From Paraburkholderia sp. NMBU_R16 (GTDB lineage: Bacteria; Pseudomonadota; Gammaproteobacteria; Burkholderiales; Burkholderiaceae): 64,000 nt of DNA. The first letter of the stretch is position 1. Every line of letters begins with the position of its first letter. The stretch covers positions 1 through 64,000 of the forward strand of contig NZ_JAAAYE010000030.1 in the NCBI RefSeq assembly GCF_013282575.1. The letters run 5' to 3'. The notes below the pieces were generated by a model, which searched no databases, was not told the DNA's origin, and saw only the letters and a list, made by a program, of their open reading frames with translations. Made by a program: the position numbers and the translations under genes. Positions 32,754 to 42,096 of the stretch are shown piece after piece.

Positions 32754-33620
32754 TCACGCTGGACTGCTTGGACTGCTTGGACCGCTTGGATCGCTGGGCT
32801 GGCGCTGCATTTCGATATCTTCGTGCCGCAAGCGGACGCCCGGAAGCATGGCCGGATGCGTAAACACATAAAAGCGTTCGTCGCGTATCGCGTCGAACGT
32901 CGCGGCGGCGATATCGGTGGCCGTGAGCCGTCCGGCACGCACGGCTTTGCGCAACTCGCGCGCAGCGAGAATCTGCGACGCCGTCGGTCCCGTGTCGTTG
33001 CGCCAGCGCGCGGGGCGCGCGCGCTCGGCATCGGCGATGCCTGTCGGTGCGAACGCCGGGCTCAGCAGGGAGCACCCCACCGGGGCGCCCACCTTGCGCA
33101 AATCGTGATAGAGCGTTTCGGTCAGTCCGACGACGGCATGCTTCGAGGCGTTGTAGACGCTCATCAATGGCGGCGCGAGGAATCCCGCGACGGACGCGGT
33201 ATTCACGATATGCGCAGGCTCGTTCTGCCCGATCATGATCGGCGTGAACACGCGCACACCATGCGCCACACCCATTACGTTCACGCCGAAGACCCACGCC
33301 CAATCGTTCGCGCTCATCTCCCAGGCGAGGCCGCTTGCACCCACGCCGGCATTGTTGAACAGCAGATGCGCTTTGCCATAGCTATCGAGCGTCTTGCGGG
33401 CGAGCGCTTCGACCGCGCCGCCGTCCGAGACATCGGTGGGCGCAGCGACGGCCTGCGCACCGGCCGCTCTCAGCGTCGCTGCCGTATCGGCCAGAGCATC
33501 GGAATCGATATCCGCGAGCACGAGTCTCATGCCGAGCGCGGCGCCCTGTTCGGCAAACGCGCGGCCCAATCCGCTCGCCGCACCGGTAATCACGGCAACC
33601 TTGCCTTCGAACGCCTGCAT
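32754..33620 (-). CDS. SDR-family NAD(P)-dependent oxidoreductase
   Basis: A 288-residue classical short-chain dehydrogenase: cofactor site VITGAASGLGRAFAEQ at about residue 11, LLFNNAGVGASG, and catalytic YNASK. The sequence most resembles oxidoreductases annotated as acting on hydrophobic alcohols. The C-terminal tail is low-complexity, built from Ser-Pro-rich triplets encoded by 9-bp DNA repeats (32761-32796). The ATG lies 16 bases after the stop of the medium-chain reductase, the previous gene of the same run. Confidence 0.85.
   Translation of the reverse strand: MQAFEGKVAVITGAASGLGRAFAEQGAALGMRLVLADIDSDALADTAATLRAAGAQAVAAPTDVSDGGAVEALARKTLDSYGKAHLLFNNAGVGASGLAWEMSANDWAWVFGVNVMGVAHGVRVFTPIMIGQNEPAHIVNTASVAGFLAPPLMSVYNASKHAVVGLTETLYHDLRKVGAPVGCSLLSPAFAPTGIADAERARPARWRNDTGPTASQILAARELRKAVRAGRLTATDIAAATFDAIRDERFYVFTHPAMLPGVRLRHEDIEMQRQPSDPSGPSSPSSPA
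32761..32796. repeat. Four 9-bp tandem repeats in the SDR 3' end
   Basis: GGACTGCTT, GGACTGCTT, GGACCGCTT and GGATCGCTG follow one another, each adding three residues to the Ser/Pro-rich C-terminus of the SDR. The multiple-of-three period keeps the frame, so copy number can vary without inactivating the gene. Confidence 0.8.
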
Positions 33621-33636
33621 GACGAACTCCGAGTCC

Positions 33637-34635
33637 TCAAACGAGCTTGACGAGTTGCTTGCCGAAGTTACGCCCTTTGAGAAGCCCCATCAAAGCTTCG
33701 GGCGCACGCTCGAGCCCCTCCATTATGCTTTCGCGATAGTTCAGCTTCTTTTGCGCAACGAGCGAGGCGAGCTCGGCCAACGCTCGCGGCCAGATATCCA
33801 TATGCTCGGTCACGATGAAACCCTGCAATGTCAGGCGCATCGCCAGGATCAGCGCAGGCTGCCGAAGCGGCTGGGGCGCTCCGTCGTAGCCCGCGATCAT
33901 GCCGCATAACGCGATGCGCCCAAACGGGTTCATCCGCGTGAGCGTCGCATCGAGCGAGGCGCCGCCCACGTTTTCGAAGCAGCCATCGACGCCCTCGGGC
34001 GTGGCAGCCTCGAGGTCCTCCTGGAGCTTGCCGGCCTTATAGTCGACACAGGCGTCGAAGCCGAGTGTCTGCGTCACATAGCGGCACTTCTCGGCGCCGC
34101 CGGCAATCCCCACGGCGCGGCATCCGGCCAACTTCGCCAACTGGCCCACGACGCTGCCGACGGCACCGCTGGCCGCGCTGACGACGATCGTCTGCCCTGC
34201 CCACGGCGCGATGATCTCGTTGAACCCGTACCACGCCGTCACGCCCGGCATTCCCGCGACGCCAAGATAAGCCGAGAGCGGGATCGCCGTATCGTCGACC
34301 TTCGTTACGCCCGTGCCGTCCGATGTGCCGAATTCCTGCCAACCGAATACGCCCGTGACCTTGTCGCCCACGGAGAAGCGTGCATTGCGCGATTCCACGA
34401 CTTCACCGGCCGTTGCGCCGATCATCACTTCGCCGAGCGGTTGCGGCGCGGCGTACGACTTCGTTTCGTTCATCCGGCCGCGCATGTACGGGTCGATCGA
34501 CAGCCAATGATTACGGACACGAAACTGCCCGTCGGCAAGCGGCTCGAGCGGCGTTGCGACGAGCTGGAAGTTGTCGGCCGTCATGGCGCCCTGTGGACGC
34601 GAGACGAGCAGCACGCGGCGGTTCACCTGAGTCAT
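33637..34635 (-). CDS. NADP-dependent medium-chain oxidoreductase (CurA/leukotriene B4 dehydrogenase type)
   Basis: A 332-residue zinc-free MDR with the family opening (NRRVLLVSRPQG..), SIDPYMRGRM, and the nucleotide site SAASGAVGSVVGQLAKLAG. Such enzymes reduce the double bond of alpha,beta-unsaturated aldehydes and ketones using NADPH. It lies between a thioesterase and an SDR in a minus-strand run that includes an acyl-CoA ligase. A site AAGGAGAAG lies before the ATG. Confidence 0.87.
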   Translation of the reverse strand: MTQVNRRVLLVSRPQGAMTADNFQLVATPLEPLADGQFRVRNHWLSIDPYMRGRMNETKSYAAPQPLGEVMIGATAGEVVESRNARFSVGDKVTGVFGWQEFGTSDGTGVTKVDDTAIPLSAYLGVAGMPGVTAWYGFNEIIAPWAGQTIVVSAASGAVGSVVGQLAKLAGCRAVGIAGGAEKCRYVTQTLGFDACVDYKAGKLQEDLEAATPEGVDGCFENVGGASLDATLTRMNPFGRIALCGMIAGYDGAPQPLRQPALILAMRLTLQGFIVTEHMDIWPRALAELASLVAQKKLNYRESIMEGLERAPEALMGLLKGRNFGKQLVKLV

Positions 34636-34747
34636 GGCGATCTTCTCCTTCGATAAGCGTCCGGCAAGCGCAACGCCGAAAACGATCCAATCCCCTCGGA
34701 CGGCGGCAGCCCGGGGGCCGTGGCCGCCCGAGCGGCAGGCGCGAGGA

Positions 34748-35230
34748 TCAGCCGTCGCTGGGGCCTGGTTTGCCCGCCGGTATGCGCCGGGTTCGCTGCT
34801 CGACGATGTCCCGGCCGACGGCCAGACGCCGCATGTATTTGAACGTGCCGAGTGCCTTGGCGACGAAGTGGCCCTCGCTGTCGCGCACCTCGCCTTCGCA
34901 ATACGCCATCGTCGTCGAACGATGCAGCACGCGGCCGAATGCGCGCAACTCGCCGCGCCCGGGTTGCATGAAATTCACCTTCATTTCGACCGTGACTACG
35001 CCCATACCGTCGCCGGCCAGGCTGCGCGCGGCGGTCGCGAGCGCAACATCGGCCAGCGTCATGGTGACGCCGCCGTGCGCGACCTGCCATGTGTTCATAT
35101 GGGTTGCGTCGAGCGGCAGTTCGACCTCGCTGACACCGTCGGCGGCGGATACGAGACGCACACCGAGGTGATCGACGAAGGGGCTTTCGATCACATTGGC
35201 ATGACCGGCGGAAGGCGGAGTGTGCGGCAT
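34748..35230 (-). CDS. PaaI-family hotdog thioesterase
   Basis: A 160-residue hotdog-fold protein with the PaaI motif MNTWQVAHGGVTMTLADVAL (general base Asp in TLADVA) at about residue 45 and VEMKVNFMQPG in the central helix-strand. It would hydrolyse an acyl-CoA thioester, possibly an aryl or short-chain one. It follows the Dabb gene by 27 bases and precedes the MDR gene by 112 bases. Confidence 0.85.
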   Translation of the reverse strand: MPHTPPSAGHANVIESPFVDHLGVRLVSAADGVSEVELPLDATHMNTWQVAHGGVTMTLADVALATAARSLAGDGMGVVTVEMKVNFMQPGRGELRAFGRVLHRSTTMAYCEGEVRDSEGHFVAKALGTFKYMRRLAVGRDIVEQRTRRIPAGKPGPSDG

Positions 35231-35257
35231 CGCGGTTTTTGCGGGGGCTGGTGGGTC

Positions 35258-35560
35258 TCAGATTTCGTAGTCGATGCACTGGCGCGCTTCGCGCACAGCG
35301 CCGACGAACGACTTGAGCGCTTCGTGCGTGGGATGAACCTGATACGCGTCGAGCGCGGCCTTGTCGGCGAAATCGGACACGAGTACGACGTCGTAGGTCG
35401 ATTCGAGCCCGGGCTCGGCAATGCCGACTTCGATGCGCAGAATGCCCGGCACGATATCGCGGCAGCCTTCGAGCTTTTCCTTCAGCTTCAATGCGTTTTC
35501 GGCGCGCGTTGCACCTTCTGCCGTGTCCTTCAATTTCCACATGACGATGTGTCGAATCAC
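35258..35560 (-). CDS. Dabb (stress-responsive alpha/beta barrel) protein
   Basis: A 100-residue dimeric ferredoxin-like-fold protein. It opens IRHIVMWKLKDTAEG and has the segment YDVVLVSDFADKAALDAYQV and HPTHEAL typical of the family. Dabb proteins include small stress proteins and some polyketide or olivetolic cyclases; here a stress or enzyme-auxiliary role is more likely. It lies in a same-strand run with a thioesterase and nicotinamidase. Confidence 0.85.
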   Translation of the reverse strand: MIRHIVMWKLKDTAEGATRAENALKLKEKLEGCRDIVPGILRIEVGIAEPGLESTYDVVLVSDFADKAALDAYQVHPTHEALKSFVGAVREARQCIDYEI

Positions 35561-35667
35561 GCTGAGCTCCGTTCGTTTGCGTTCGGCCGGCTGTCGCGCC
35601 GACGGTCGGCCTGTCAGATGTCAGCGACGGATGATACCCGTTTCGTTTCAAGCCCGTCTGAGGCCGA

Positions 35668-36294
35668 CTACCGCAATGCGTCCTCGGCGCGAGCGCGCGC
35701 AATGCCAGCCGCCGCCATGTCCCGCCACGCTCGTTCGAGCGAGCCCTCGAGGTCGATGGCTCGGCAGGCGTCTTCGACGACGACGGCTTCGAAGCCCGCG
35801 GCCCGTGCATCGAGCGCGGTCCATGCCACGCAGTAGTCCGTTGCGAGACCGCAGCACCAGACCCGCTTGACGCCCGACTCCCGCAAATAGCCGGCCAGTC
35901 CGGTCGGCGTTTCGCGATCGGCCTCGACGAAGGCCGAGTAACTGTCGATCGTGCGGCGATAGCCCTTGCGAATGACGAGCCTCGCATGGGCGATGTCGAG
36001 CGATTCGTGCAGCGCCGCGCCCGCCGTGCCCTGCACGCAGTGCACGGGCCACAGCACCTGATCGCCGTACGGCAACGCGATGCGCTCGAACGGTGACTTC
36101 CCGGCATGGCTCGCGGCGAACGAGATGTGGTCCCGCGGATGCCAGTCCTGAGTCACGACCACATGTTCGAACGCGCGTGCGAGCCGATTCGCCACGGGCA
36201 CGACTTCGTCACCGCGTGCTACGGCCAGGGCACCGCCCGGCATGAAGTCGTTTTGCAGATCGATTACGAGGAGGGCCTCGTCTTGCCCTTTCAT
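35668..36294 (-). CDS. pncA: Nicotinamidase
   Basis: A 208-residue isochorismatase-fold amidase with all PncA landmarks: ALLVIDLQNDFMPGGAL (catalytic Asp), metal ligands in TQDWHPRDH, WPVHCVQGT, the lysine in VIRKGYR and the nucleophile in GLATDYCVAWTALDA. It converts nicotinamide to nicotinate for NAD salvage. The ATG at 36294 overlaps the ligase stop (ATGA) and is preceded by GGAG lying inside the ligase end; a longer in-frame start upstream lacks this fit. Confidence 0.92.
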   Translation of the reverse strand: MKGQDEALLVIDLQNDFMPGGALAVARGDEVVPVANRLARAFEHVVVTQDWHPRDHISFAASHAGKSPFERIALPYGDQVLWPVHCVQGTAGAALHESLDIAHARLVIRKGYRRTIDSYSAFVEADRETPTGLAGYLRESGVKRVWCCGLATDYCVAWTALDARAAGFEAVVVEDACRAIDLEGSLERAWRDMAAAGIARARAEDALR

Positions 36295-37937
36295 GTTCGC
36301 TCCTTCGTCGGCCACACATGATCCCGGAACATATCGCGCAGCTTCATCTTCGATAGTTTGCCCGTCGCCGTATGGGGCAATTCAGGCACGAAAACGATGT
36401 CGTCGGGAATCCACCACTTCGCCAGTTTGCCTTCGTAAAATGCGCGCAGCGCCTCGCGAGTCAGGCCATCGCCGGTCGGCCGTTTGACGACGACGAGCAG
36501 CGGACGTTCGCCCCATTTCGGATGCGGGCATGCGACGCAAGCTGCTTCGGCGACATCGGGATGGGCGACGGCGATATTCTCCACCTCGCTCGAGCTGATC
36601 CATTCGCCGCCGGATTTGATGACGTCCTTGCTGCGATCGGTGATATGCAGGAAGCCTTCGCGGTCGATCGTCGCCACGTCGCCCGTCGGGAACCAACCGT
36701 CGACGAGCGCGGACGTTTCGGTCGCGAAGTAGCGGTCGATCACCCATGGGCCGCGTACGTATAGATCGCCGAACGCCACGCCGTCGCGCGGCAATTCCAC
36801 GCCGTTCGCATCGACGATCTTCATATCGACGCCGAAGATGACCGTGCCCTGCTTTTCAAGCAACCGCCGCTGTTCTTCGCGCGGGCGCTGCGATTGCTCC
36901 CAGTTGAGTCGCGCAAGCGTGCCAAGCGGTGAAAGCTCGGTCATGCCCCAGGCATGGATCACGCGCACGCCATAATCGTCTTCGAAGCTGCGCAGCATCG
37001 CCGGGGGACAGCTGGAGCCGCCGATGACCGTGCGTTCGAGCGACGAAAAGCGCTTGCCGCCTTCGCGCACGTGGGCGAGCAAGCCCATCCAGACCGTGGG
37101 CACGCCAGCCGAAAAGGTGACCCGCTCCGCCTCCATCAGTTCGTAAAGCGATTTGCCGTCGAGATCCTTGCCCGGCAGCACCAGCTTTGCCCCGTTCAGA
37201 GGCGCCGCGTGAGGGATGCCCCAGGCGTTGACATGGAACATGGGCACGACGGGGAGCACCGAATCGCGCGCCGAAATTCCCATCGCGCCGGTCAGCGATG
37301 CGCCGTAGGCATGCAGCACCACGGACCGATGCGAGTACAGCGCGCCTTTCGGATGCCCCGTCGTACCCGACGTATAGCAAAGATAGGAGGCGAGCCGCTC
37401 GTCGAGCTCGGGCCACTCGAAGTCACCCTCCTCGGCCGCGAGCAGTGGCTCGTAGTACAGCAAAGGCACATTGCCCGGAGGGCTTTCCTTCGGCGCATCC
37501 CCGAGCGCGATCCAGCCCTTCACGTTCGGGCAGCGCGGCGCGAGCTCGGCCACGAGCGGCGCGAACGTCGTATCGAACAGAACGTATCGATCGTCGGCAT
37601 GCGCAACGATATAGGCAATCTGTTCTGGAAAAAGCCGCGGATTGATCGTATGGCAAACCGCACCGAACCCCGTCGTCCCATAATAGGCTTCGAGGTGACG
37701 ATAGCCGTTCCACGCCAAAGTACCGACGCGCTCTCCGGGCTGCACGCCCAGCCGGATCAGCGCCTGCGCGAGTTGTCGGGCGCGCTTTTCGCAATCGCGA
37801 TAGGTATAGCGGTGAATATCGCCCTCGATGCGCCGGGAAACGATCTCCGTCTCCCCCGCATAACGCGCGGCATGCCGCAGCAGCATCGAAACGTTGAGCG
37901 GTATGTCCATCATCTGGCCCAGCAACGGCTCGGTCAT
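36291..37937 (-). CDS. Fatty-acid/3-(methylthio)propionate-type acyl-CoA ligase
   Basis: A 548-residue ANL-superfamily enzyme with the AMP-binding P-loop [11 protein letters not shown] at about residue 187, [22 protein letters not shown], and the C-terminal lysine in [15 protein letters not shown]. It activates a carboxylic acid to its acyl-CoA by an acyl-adenylate step. Proteins with this overall sequence are usually annotated as long-chain or 3-methylthiopropionyl-CoA ligase. It leads a six-gene minus-strand run with nicotinamidase, Dabb, thioesterase and two reductases. The substrate is undetermined. Confidence 0.87.
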   Translation of the reverse strand: MTEPLLGQMMDIPLNVSMLLRHAARYAGETEIVSRRIEGDIHRYTYRDCEKRARQLAQALIRLGVQPGERVGTLAWNGYRHLEAYYGTTGFGAVCHTINPRLFPEQIAYIVAHADDRYVLFDTTFAPLVAELAPRCPNVKGWIALGDAPKESPPGNVPLLYYEPLLAAEEGDFEWPELDERLASYLCYTSGTTGHPKGALYSHRSVVLHAYGASLTGAMGISARDSVLPVVPMFHVNAWGIPHAAPLNGAKLVLPGKDLDGKSLYELMEAERVTFSAGVPTVWMGLLAHVREGGKRFSSLERTVIGGSSCPPAMLRSFEDDYGVRVIHAWGMTELSPLGTLARLNWEQSQRPREEQRRLLEKQGTVIFGVDMKIVDANGVELPRDGVAFGDLYVRGPWVIDRYFATETSALVDGWFPTGDVATIDREGFLHITDRSKDVIKSGGEWISSSEVENIAVAHPDVAEAACVACPHPKWGERPLLVVVKRPTGDGLTREALRAFYEGKLAKWWIPDDIVFVPELPHTATGKLSKMKLRDMFRDHVWPTKERT

Positions 37938-38075
37938 GGCGGCGCCCTCCCATTTTCGTTGTCGTCCCGCGACCGCGTCCGGTCCACTCGAGTGCCCGCA
38001 GCCCGGGCTCGCGCGGCTTCCGACGCGCCCTCGGCCGGCGCCTTACAATAGCGGGTAACTCAAAGGCACCTCAAT

Positions 38076-39632
38076 ATGTCGTTTTCCCCAAGCATCGCAG
38101 CACGGCTCGACGCCCCCGATGAACTCGCGAGCGCGCTGGGCACCGCGCGCAGCGGCTCGTTCGCCGAGCTCGGCTCCGCGTTTTTCACGCGGCTGCCCGC
38201 GGCCCCGCTACCCGCACCTTATCTGGTGGCGTTTTCGGCCGACGCGGCAGCGCTCGTGGGGCTCGAGCCGCGCATCGCCGAGACGCCCGGCTTCGTCGAG
38301 CTTTTCAGCGGCAATGCGACACGCGAATGGCCGCAGGCGGCGCTGCCGTACGCCTCTGTCTACTCGGGGCACCAATTCGGCGTCTGGGCGGGACAGCTTG
38401 GCGACGGCCGCGCGCTCTCGCTCGGCGAGCTCGAGCACGGCGGTCTGCGCAACGAGCTGCAGCTAAAAGGCAGCGGCCGCACCCCCTACTCGCGCATGGG
38501 GGATGGACGCGCCGTCCTGCGCTCTTCGATCCGCGAATTTCTCTGCTCGGAGGCCATGCATCACCTCGGCATTCCGACGACGCGTGCACTATGCGTGATC
38601 GGATCCGATCAACCCGTGCGCCGCGAGGAGATCGAAACGGCGGCTGTCGTCACACGGGTGGCGCCGAGCTTCGTTCGTTTCGGACATTTCGAGCATTTCT
38701 ATGCGGGCGAGCAGATCGACGCGCTGCGCGCGCTCGCGGATCATGTGATCGATCGTTTTTACCCGCAGTGCCGGGAAACGCCGGACCCTTATGTCGCCAT
38801 GCTTGCACAGATAGTCACCCGTACCGCCGACATGGTTGCGCAGTGGCAGGCAGTGGGTTTTTGCCACGGCGTCATGAATACGGACAACATGTCGGTACTG
38901 GGCCTCACGATCGACTACGGTCCGTTCGGCTTTCTCGATGCCTTCGACGCCAACCACATCTGCAACCATTCGGATACGCAGGGCCGCTACGCGTACCGCA
39001 TGCAGCCGCAGATCGCCTATTGGAACTGCTTTTGCCTGGCGCAGGCGCTGCTGCCGCTCATCGGCGCGCATCACGAGGAGAGTGTGCGCGCCGAGCGGTC
39101 GGTCGCCGACGCGCAACAGGCGCTCGAAGGATTCAAGGCCCGCTTCGCACCGGCGTTCGAACGCCGGATGTGCGACAAGCTCGGCTTGTCGGACGTGCGT
39201 CCGGGCGATGACAAGCTCGTCGACCGACTGCTCGAACTCATGCATGCCAGCCGTGCCGATTTCACGCTGACGTTCCGCCGCCTCGCGCAGGTCTCGAAGG
39301 ACGACGCGCGCGGCGATGCGCCGGTGCGCGATATGTTCCTCGATCGGGAAGCGTTCGACCGATGGGCCGCGGACTATCGCGCGCGGCTTGCGTTGGACCC
39401 GCGCGACGACGCCACGCGCCGCGAGGCGATGAATCGCATCAATCCGAAGTATGTGCTGCGCAATCATCTGGCCGAAACCGCGATCAGGCGGGCGACGGAA
39501 AAGGACTTTTCCGAAGCGGCGCGCCTTGCCGCGGTGCTCTCGCGGCCATTCGACGAGCAGCCGGAATTCGAGGACTACGCGGCGCTGCCGCCAGAGTGGG
39601 CGGGCACGCTCTCGGTGAGTTGCTCGTCGTAG
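38076..39632 (+). CDS. selO: Protein adenylyltransferase SelO (YdiU)
   Basis: A 518-residue pseudokinase-fold enzyme that AMPylates protein Ser, Thr or Tyr residues in redox stress. The ATP-site segments [17 protein letters not shown] and [19 protein letters not shown] (catalytic Asp pair) are intact. TACAAT at 38044-38049 lies 26 bases before the ATG and may be its -10 box. It is followed after 62 bases by msrB, a pairing that makes sense for oxidative-stress repair. Confidence 0.9.
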   Translation: MSFSPSIAARLDAPDELASALGTARSGSFAELGSAFFTRLPAAPLPAPYLVAFSADAAALVGLEPRIAETPGFVELFSGNATREWPQAALPYASVYSGHQFGVWAGQLGDGRALSLGELEHGGLRNELQLKGSGRTPYSRMGDGRAVLRSSIREFLCSEAMHHLGIPTTRALCVIGSDQPVRREEIETAAVVTRVAPSFVRFGHFEHFYAGEQIDALRALADHVIDRFYPQCRETPDPYVAMLAQIVTRTADMVAQWQAVGFCHGVMNTDNMSVLGLTIDYGPFGFLDAFDANHICNHSDTQGRYAYRMQPQIAYWNCFCLAQALLPLIGAHHEESVRAERSVADAQQALEGFKARFAPAFERRMCDKLGLSDVRPGDDKLVDRLLELMHASRADFTLTFRRLAQVSKDDARGDAPVRDMFLDREAFDRWAADYRARLALDPRDDATRREAMNRINPKYVLRNHLAETAIRRATEKDFSEAARLAAVLSRPFDEQPEFEDYAALPPEWAGTLSVSCSS

Positions 39633-39694
39633 CCCTCTTCACGCTCTCAACGAGCGCCCGCCAAGCGGGTGCCATTCGATGGAGACATCTCCCC

Positions 39695-40144
39695 ATGAAC
39701 CGTCATACCGATCCTCACGATCCGCTCGCCTCCCCGGCTCCCACCGACGAAGACTATCCGCTGGGCAAACCCGACGAAGCGTGGCGCGATCAGCTCTCCG
39801 AAACCGAGTACGAGGTTACGCGCCATGCCGCCACGGAGCGGCCTTTCACGGGCCGGTACTGGGATCACTGGGAACGCGGCATTTACGATTGCGTGTGCTG
39901 CGGAACGCCGCTTTTCGAGTCGTCGACGAAATTCGACGCAGGCTGCGGCTGGCCCAGCTATTTCAAGCCCATCAACGGCGAGGTCATCGAAGAGCGTACC
40001 GATCGCTCGCATGGCATGCTGCGCATCGAAGTGCGTTGCAAGCACTGCGGCGCACACCTGGGCCATGTATTCGAGGATGGTCCGGCACCGACGGGGCTGC
40101 GTTACTGCATCAATTCGGCTGCGCTACAATTCGACCCCAAGTAG
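39695..40144 (+). CDS. msrB: Peptide-methionine (R)-S-oxide reductase MsrB
   Basis: A 149-residue selenium-free MsrB. Zinc is bound by CVCC and CKHC pairs, the active-site region is [13 protein letters not shown], and the catalytic cysteine lies in RYCINSAAL. It reduces methionine-R-sulfoxide in proteins. ATG 39695 was chosen because the upstream open frame overlaps selO in another frame, and a GGAGA lies near. Confidence 0.93.
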   Translation: MNRHTDPHDPLASPAPTDEDYPLGKPDEAWRDQLSETEYEVTRHAATERPFTGRYWDHWERGIYDCVCCGTPLFESSTKFDAGCGWPSYFKPINGEVIEERTDRSHGMLRIEVRCKHCGAHLGHVFEDGPAPTGLRYCINSAALQFDPK

Positions 40145-40243
40145 CGCCGCCCGGCGTGCCGCCCCTGGTTCTCGAGCGGGGCCGAACAGGGTGGCCGCGT
40201 TCGCCGACATTTCGTCGCCTTCTTCCGACACCCTCGGCCATTC

Positions 40244-40774
40244 ATGAAATTTCTCTTCGACCTCTTCCCGATCATCCTCTTTTTCGTCGCATTCAAGGTC
40301 TGGGGCATCTTCACGGCGACAGCCGTCGCCATTGCCGCGACCTTGCTGCAAGTTGCCTGGGTCGCGTTTCGCCATCGCAAGGTCGATACGATGCTGTGGG
40401 TCAGTCTCGCCGTCATCGTCGTCTTTGGGGGTGCGACGCTCGTCTTGCACGATCAGAAATTCATTCAGTGGAAACCGACCGCGCTTTACTGGCTCTTCGC
40501 GTTGGGCCTGCTCGTCGCGCGCTATGGCTTTCGCAAGAACCTGATCGAGACCATGATGGGCAAACAGCTGAGCCTGCCCGGCGGCGTCTGGGACAAGCTC
40601 AACGTGGCGTGGGCGCTTTTTTTCGTGGCGCTCGGTGTGGCCAACCTCTATGTGGTCGGCAATTTCACGGAGTCGCAGTGGGTCAACTTCAAGCTGTTCG
40701 GCACGACGGGGGCGATGGTCGTCTTCATCGTCGCGCAGAGTCTGTGGCTTGCGAAGTATTTGAAGGAGGAGTGA
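40244..40774 (+). CDS. yciB: Inner-membrane septation protein YciB/IspZ
   Basis: A 176-residue membrane protein with five predicted hydrophobic segments. The family starts [20 protein letters not shown] and has GKQLSLP and [11 protein letters not shown] in loops. YciB affects cell-envelope integrity and septation. Its stop is three bases before the bolA start, so the two are co-translated. Confidence 0.92.
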   Translation: MKFLFDLFPIILFFVAFKVWGIFTATAVAIAATLLQVAWVAFRHRKVDTMLWVSLAVIVVFGGATLVLHDQKFIQWKPTALYWLFALGLLVARYGFRKNLIETMMGKQLSLPGGVWDKLNVAWALFFVALGVANLYVVGNFTESQWVNFKLFGTTGAMVVFIVAQSLWLAKYLKEE

Positions 40775-40777
40775 GCG

Positions 40778-41116
40778 ATGAGTGAACTGTCGAGCAGCGC
40801 TTTCGTCGAAGCGGGACCCGCCGCGCGCATTGCCTTCATCGAGGCGCGCCTGAGTGCGGCGCTGCCCGTCTCGTCACTCACGGTCCGCGATGACAGCGCG
40901 CTGCATGCGGGTCATGCCGGCGCGGCCGCCGGCGGGCATTATGCGGTGACGCTCGTATCGTCCGCGTTTGCGGGCAAACCCCGGCTGGCGCGGCATCGGC
41001 TGGTGTATGATGCGCTGGCCGACGTGATGCAGCGCGGCATTCACGCGCTCGCCATCACGGCCTACACGCCCGAAGAATTCGCGCGGCTCGGCGATGCGCC
41101 GTCTTCGACGTCCTGA
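40778..41116 (+). CDS. BolA-family protein
   Basis: A 112-residue protein with the BolA fold: an N-terminal helix, GGHYAVTLVSSAFAGKPRLA, and the class signature RHRLVYDALADVM with its conserved histidine. BolA proteins pair with monothiol glutaredoxins to handle iron-sulfur clusters and affect morphology under stress. It is coupled to yciB and followed by a prolyl isomerase gene. Confidence 0.9.
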   Translation: MSELSSSAFVEAGPAARIAFIEARLSAALPVSSLTVRDDSALHAGHAGAAAGGHYAVTLVSSAFAGKPRLARHRLVYDALADVMQRGIHALAITAYTPEEFARLGDAPSSTS

Positions 41117-41223
41117 ATACGACGCCCCGAACGATCAACACGCATCGTATCGAACCCGTGCGAAGCATTCGCGGCGCAACGATTGACCGAACCCTTCCCG
41201 TTAGGAAACGTTAGGAACTCTCG

Positions 41224-42003
41224 ATGACCTTTAACCAACCCCGTCTTTGGGTGCTGCTGGCTGCGTTCGCCGCCGCCCCGGCTTTTGCGCAAAATGTTGC
41301 CGTCGTGAACGGAACGCCGATTCCGAAATCGCGCGCGGACGCGCTCGTGGGTCAGCTCGTCAAGCAGGGGCAGCAGGATTCGCCGCAATTGCAACAAGCT
41401 GTGCGCGATGAACTGATCAATCGCGAAATTCTGATGCAGGAAGCCGTGCGCGAAGGCATTCCGTCGCACCCCGACGTCAAGGCCCAGATCGCCGTCGCTC
41501 AGCAAACGGTCGTCCTGCGTGCGCTCATCGAGGACTTCGTCAAGAAGCACGCGCCGAGCGATGCCGAGGTCAAGGCGCGCTATGACGAACTCGTCAAGCA
41601 AGCCGCCGGCAACGAACTGCACTTGCATCACATCCTCGTCGAGAACGAACAGCAGGCAAAAGACCTGATCGCCAAGATCAAGGGCGGTGCAAGTTTCGAA
41701 GACCTGGCGAAGCAGTATTCGAAAGATCCCGGTTCGGCGAAAAACGGCGGCGACCTCGATTGGTCGAATCCGAAGGCTTACGTGCCGGAATTCGCGCAGG
41801 CCGCGGAACACCTGAAGAAAGGCCAGATGACGGACGCGCCCGTCCATACACAGTTCGGCTGGCACATCATCCGGCTCGACGATACGCGAGCCATCGCCCC
41901 GCCGCCGCTCGATCAGGTCAAGCCGCAGATCGTTCAGCAGATGCAGCAGGAAAAACTGCAGGCGTTCGAGCAGAACCTGCGCGCCCAGGCCAAGATCCAG
42001 TAA
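41224..42003 (+). CDS. Periplasmic parvulin-type peptidyl-prolyl isomerase
   Basis: A 259-residue exported protein with a signal peptide (to about residue 22, PAFAQ), a SurA-like N-terminal chaperone helix region and a single rotamase domain at about residues 137-228 (LHLHHILVENEQQ, DPGSAKNGGDLDW, FGWHIIRLDD). It helps fold outer-membrane and periplasmic proteins. It ends the selO-yciB-bolA side and is followed by a strong terminator facing purL. Confidence 0.9.
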   Translation: MTFNQPRLWVLLAAFAAAPAFAQNVAVVNGTPIPKSRADALVGQLVKQGQQDSPQLQQAVRDELINREILMQEAVREGIPSHPDVKAQIAVAQQTVVLRALIEDFVKKHAPSDAEVKARYDELVKQAAGNELHLHHILVENEQQAKDLIAKIKGGASFEDLAKQYSKDPGSAKNGGDLDWSNPKAYVPEFAQAAEHLKKGQMTDAPVHTQFGWHIIRLDDTRAIAPPPLDQVKPQIVQQMQQEKLQAFEQNLRAQAKIQ

Positions 42004-42022
42004 TCGCAGGCCGCCCCTCGAG

Positions 42023-42060
42023 CGACAAAGCCGCCCTTCATCGGGCGGCTTTGTCGTTTC
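42023..42060 (+). terminator. Strong intrinsic terminator after the prolyl isomerase gene
   Basis: CGACAAAGCCGCCC pairs perfectly with GGGCGGCTTTGTCG (14-bp stem, loop ttcatc), followed by TTTC, 20 bases after the stop at 42003. It also separates this unit from the convergent purL. Confidence 0.85.
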
Positions 42061-42096
42061 AGGACCCAAGCGCCGCGGCGAGGCGGTGCCTTGCGC

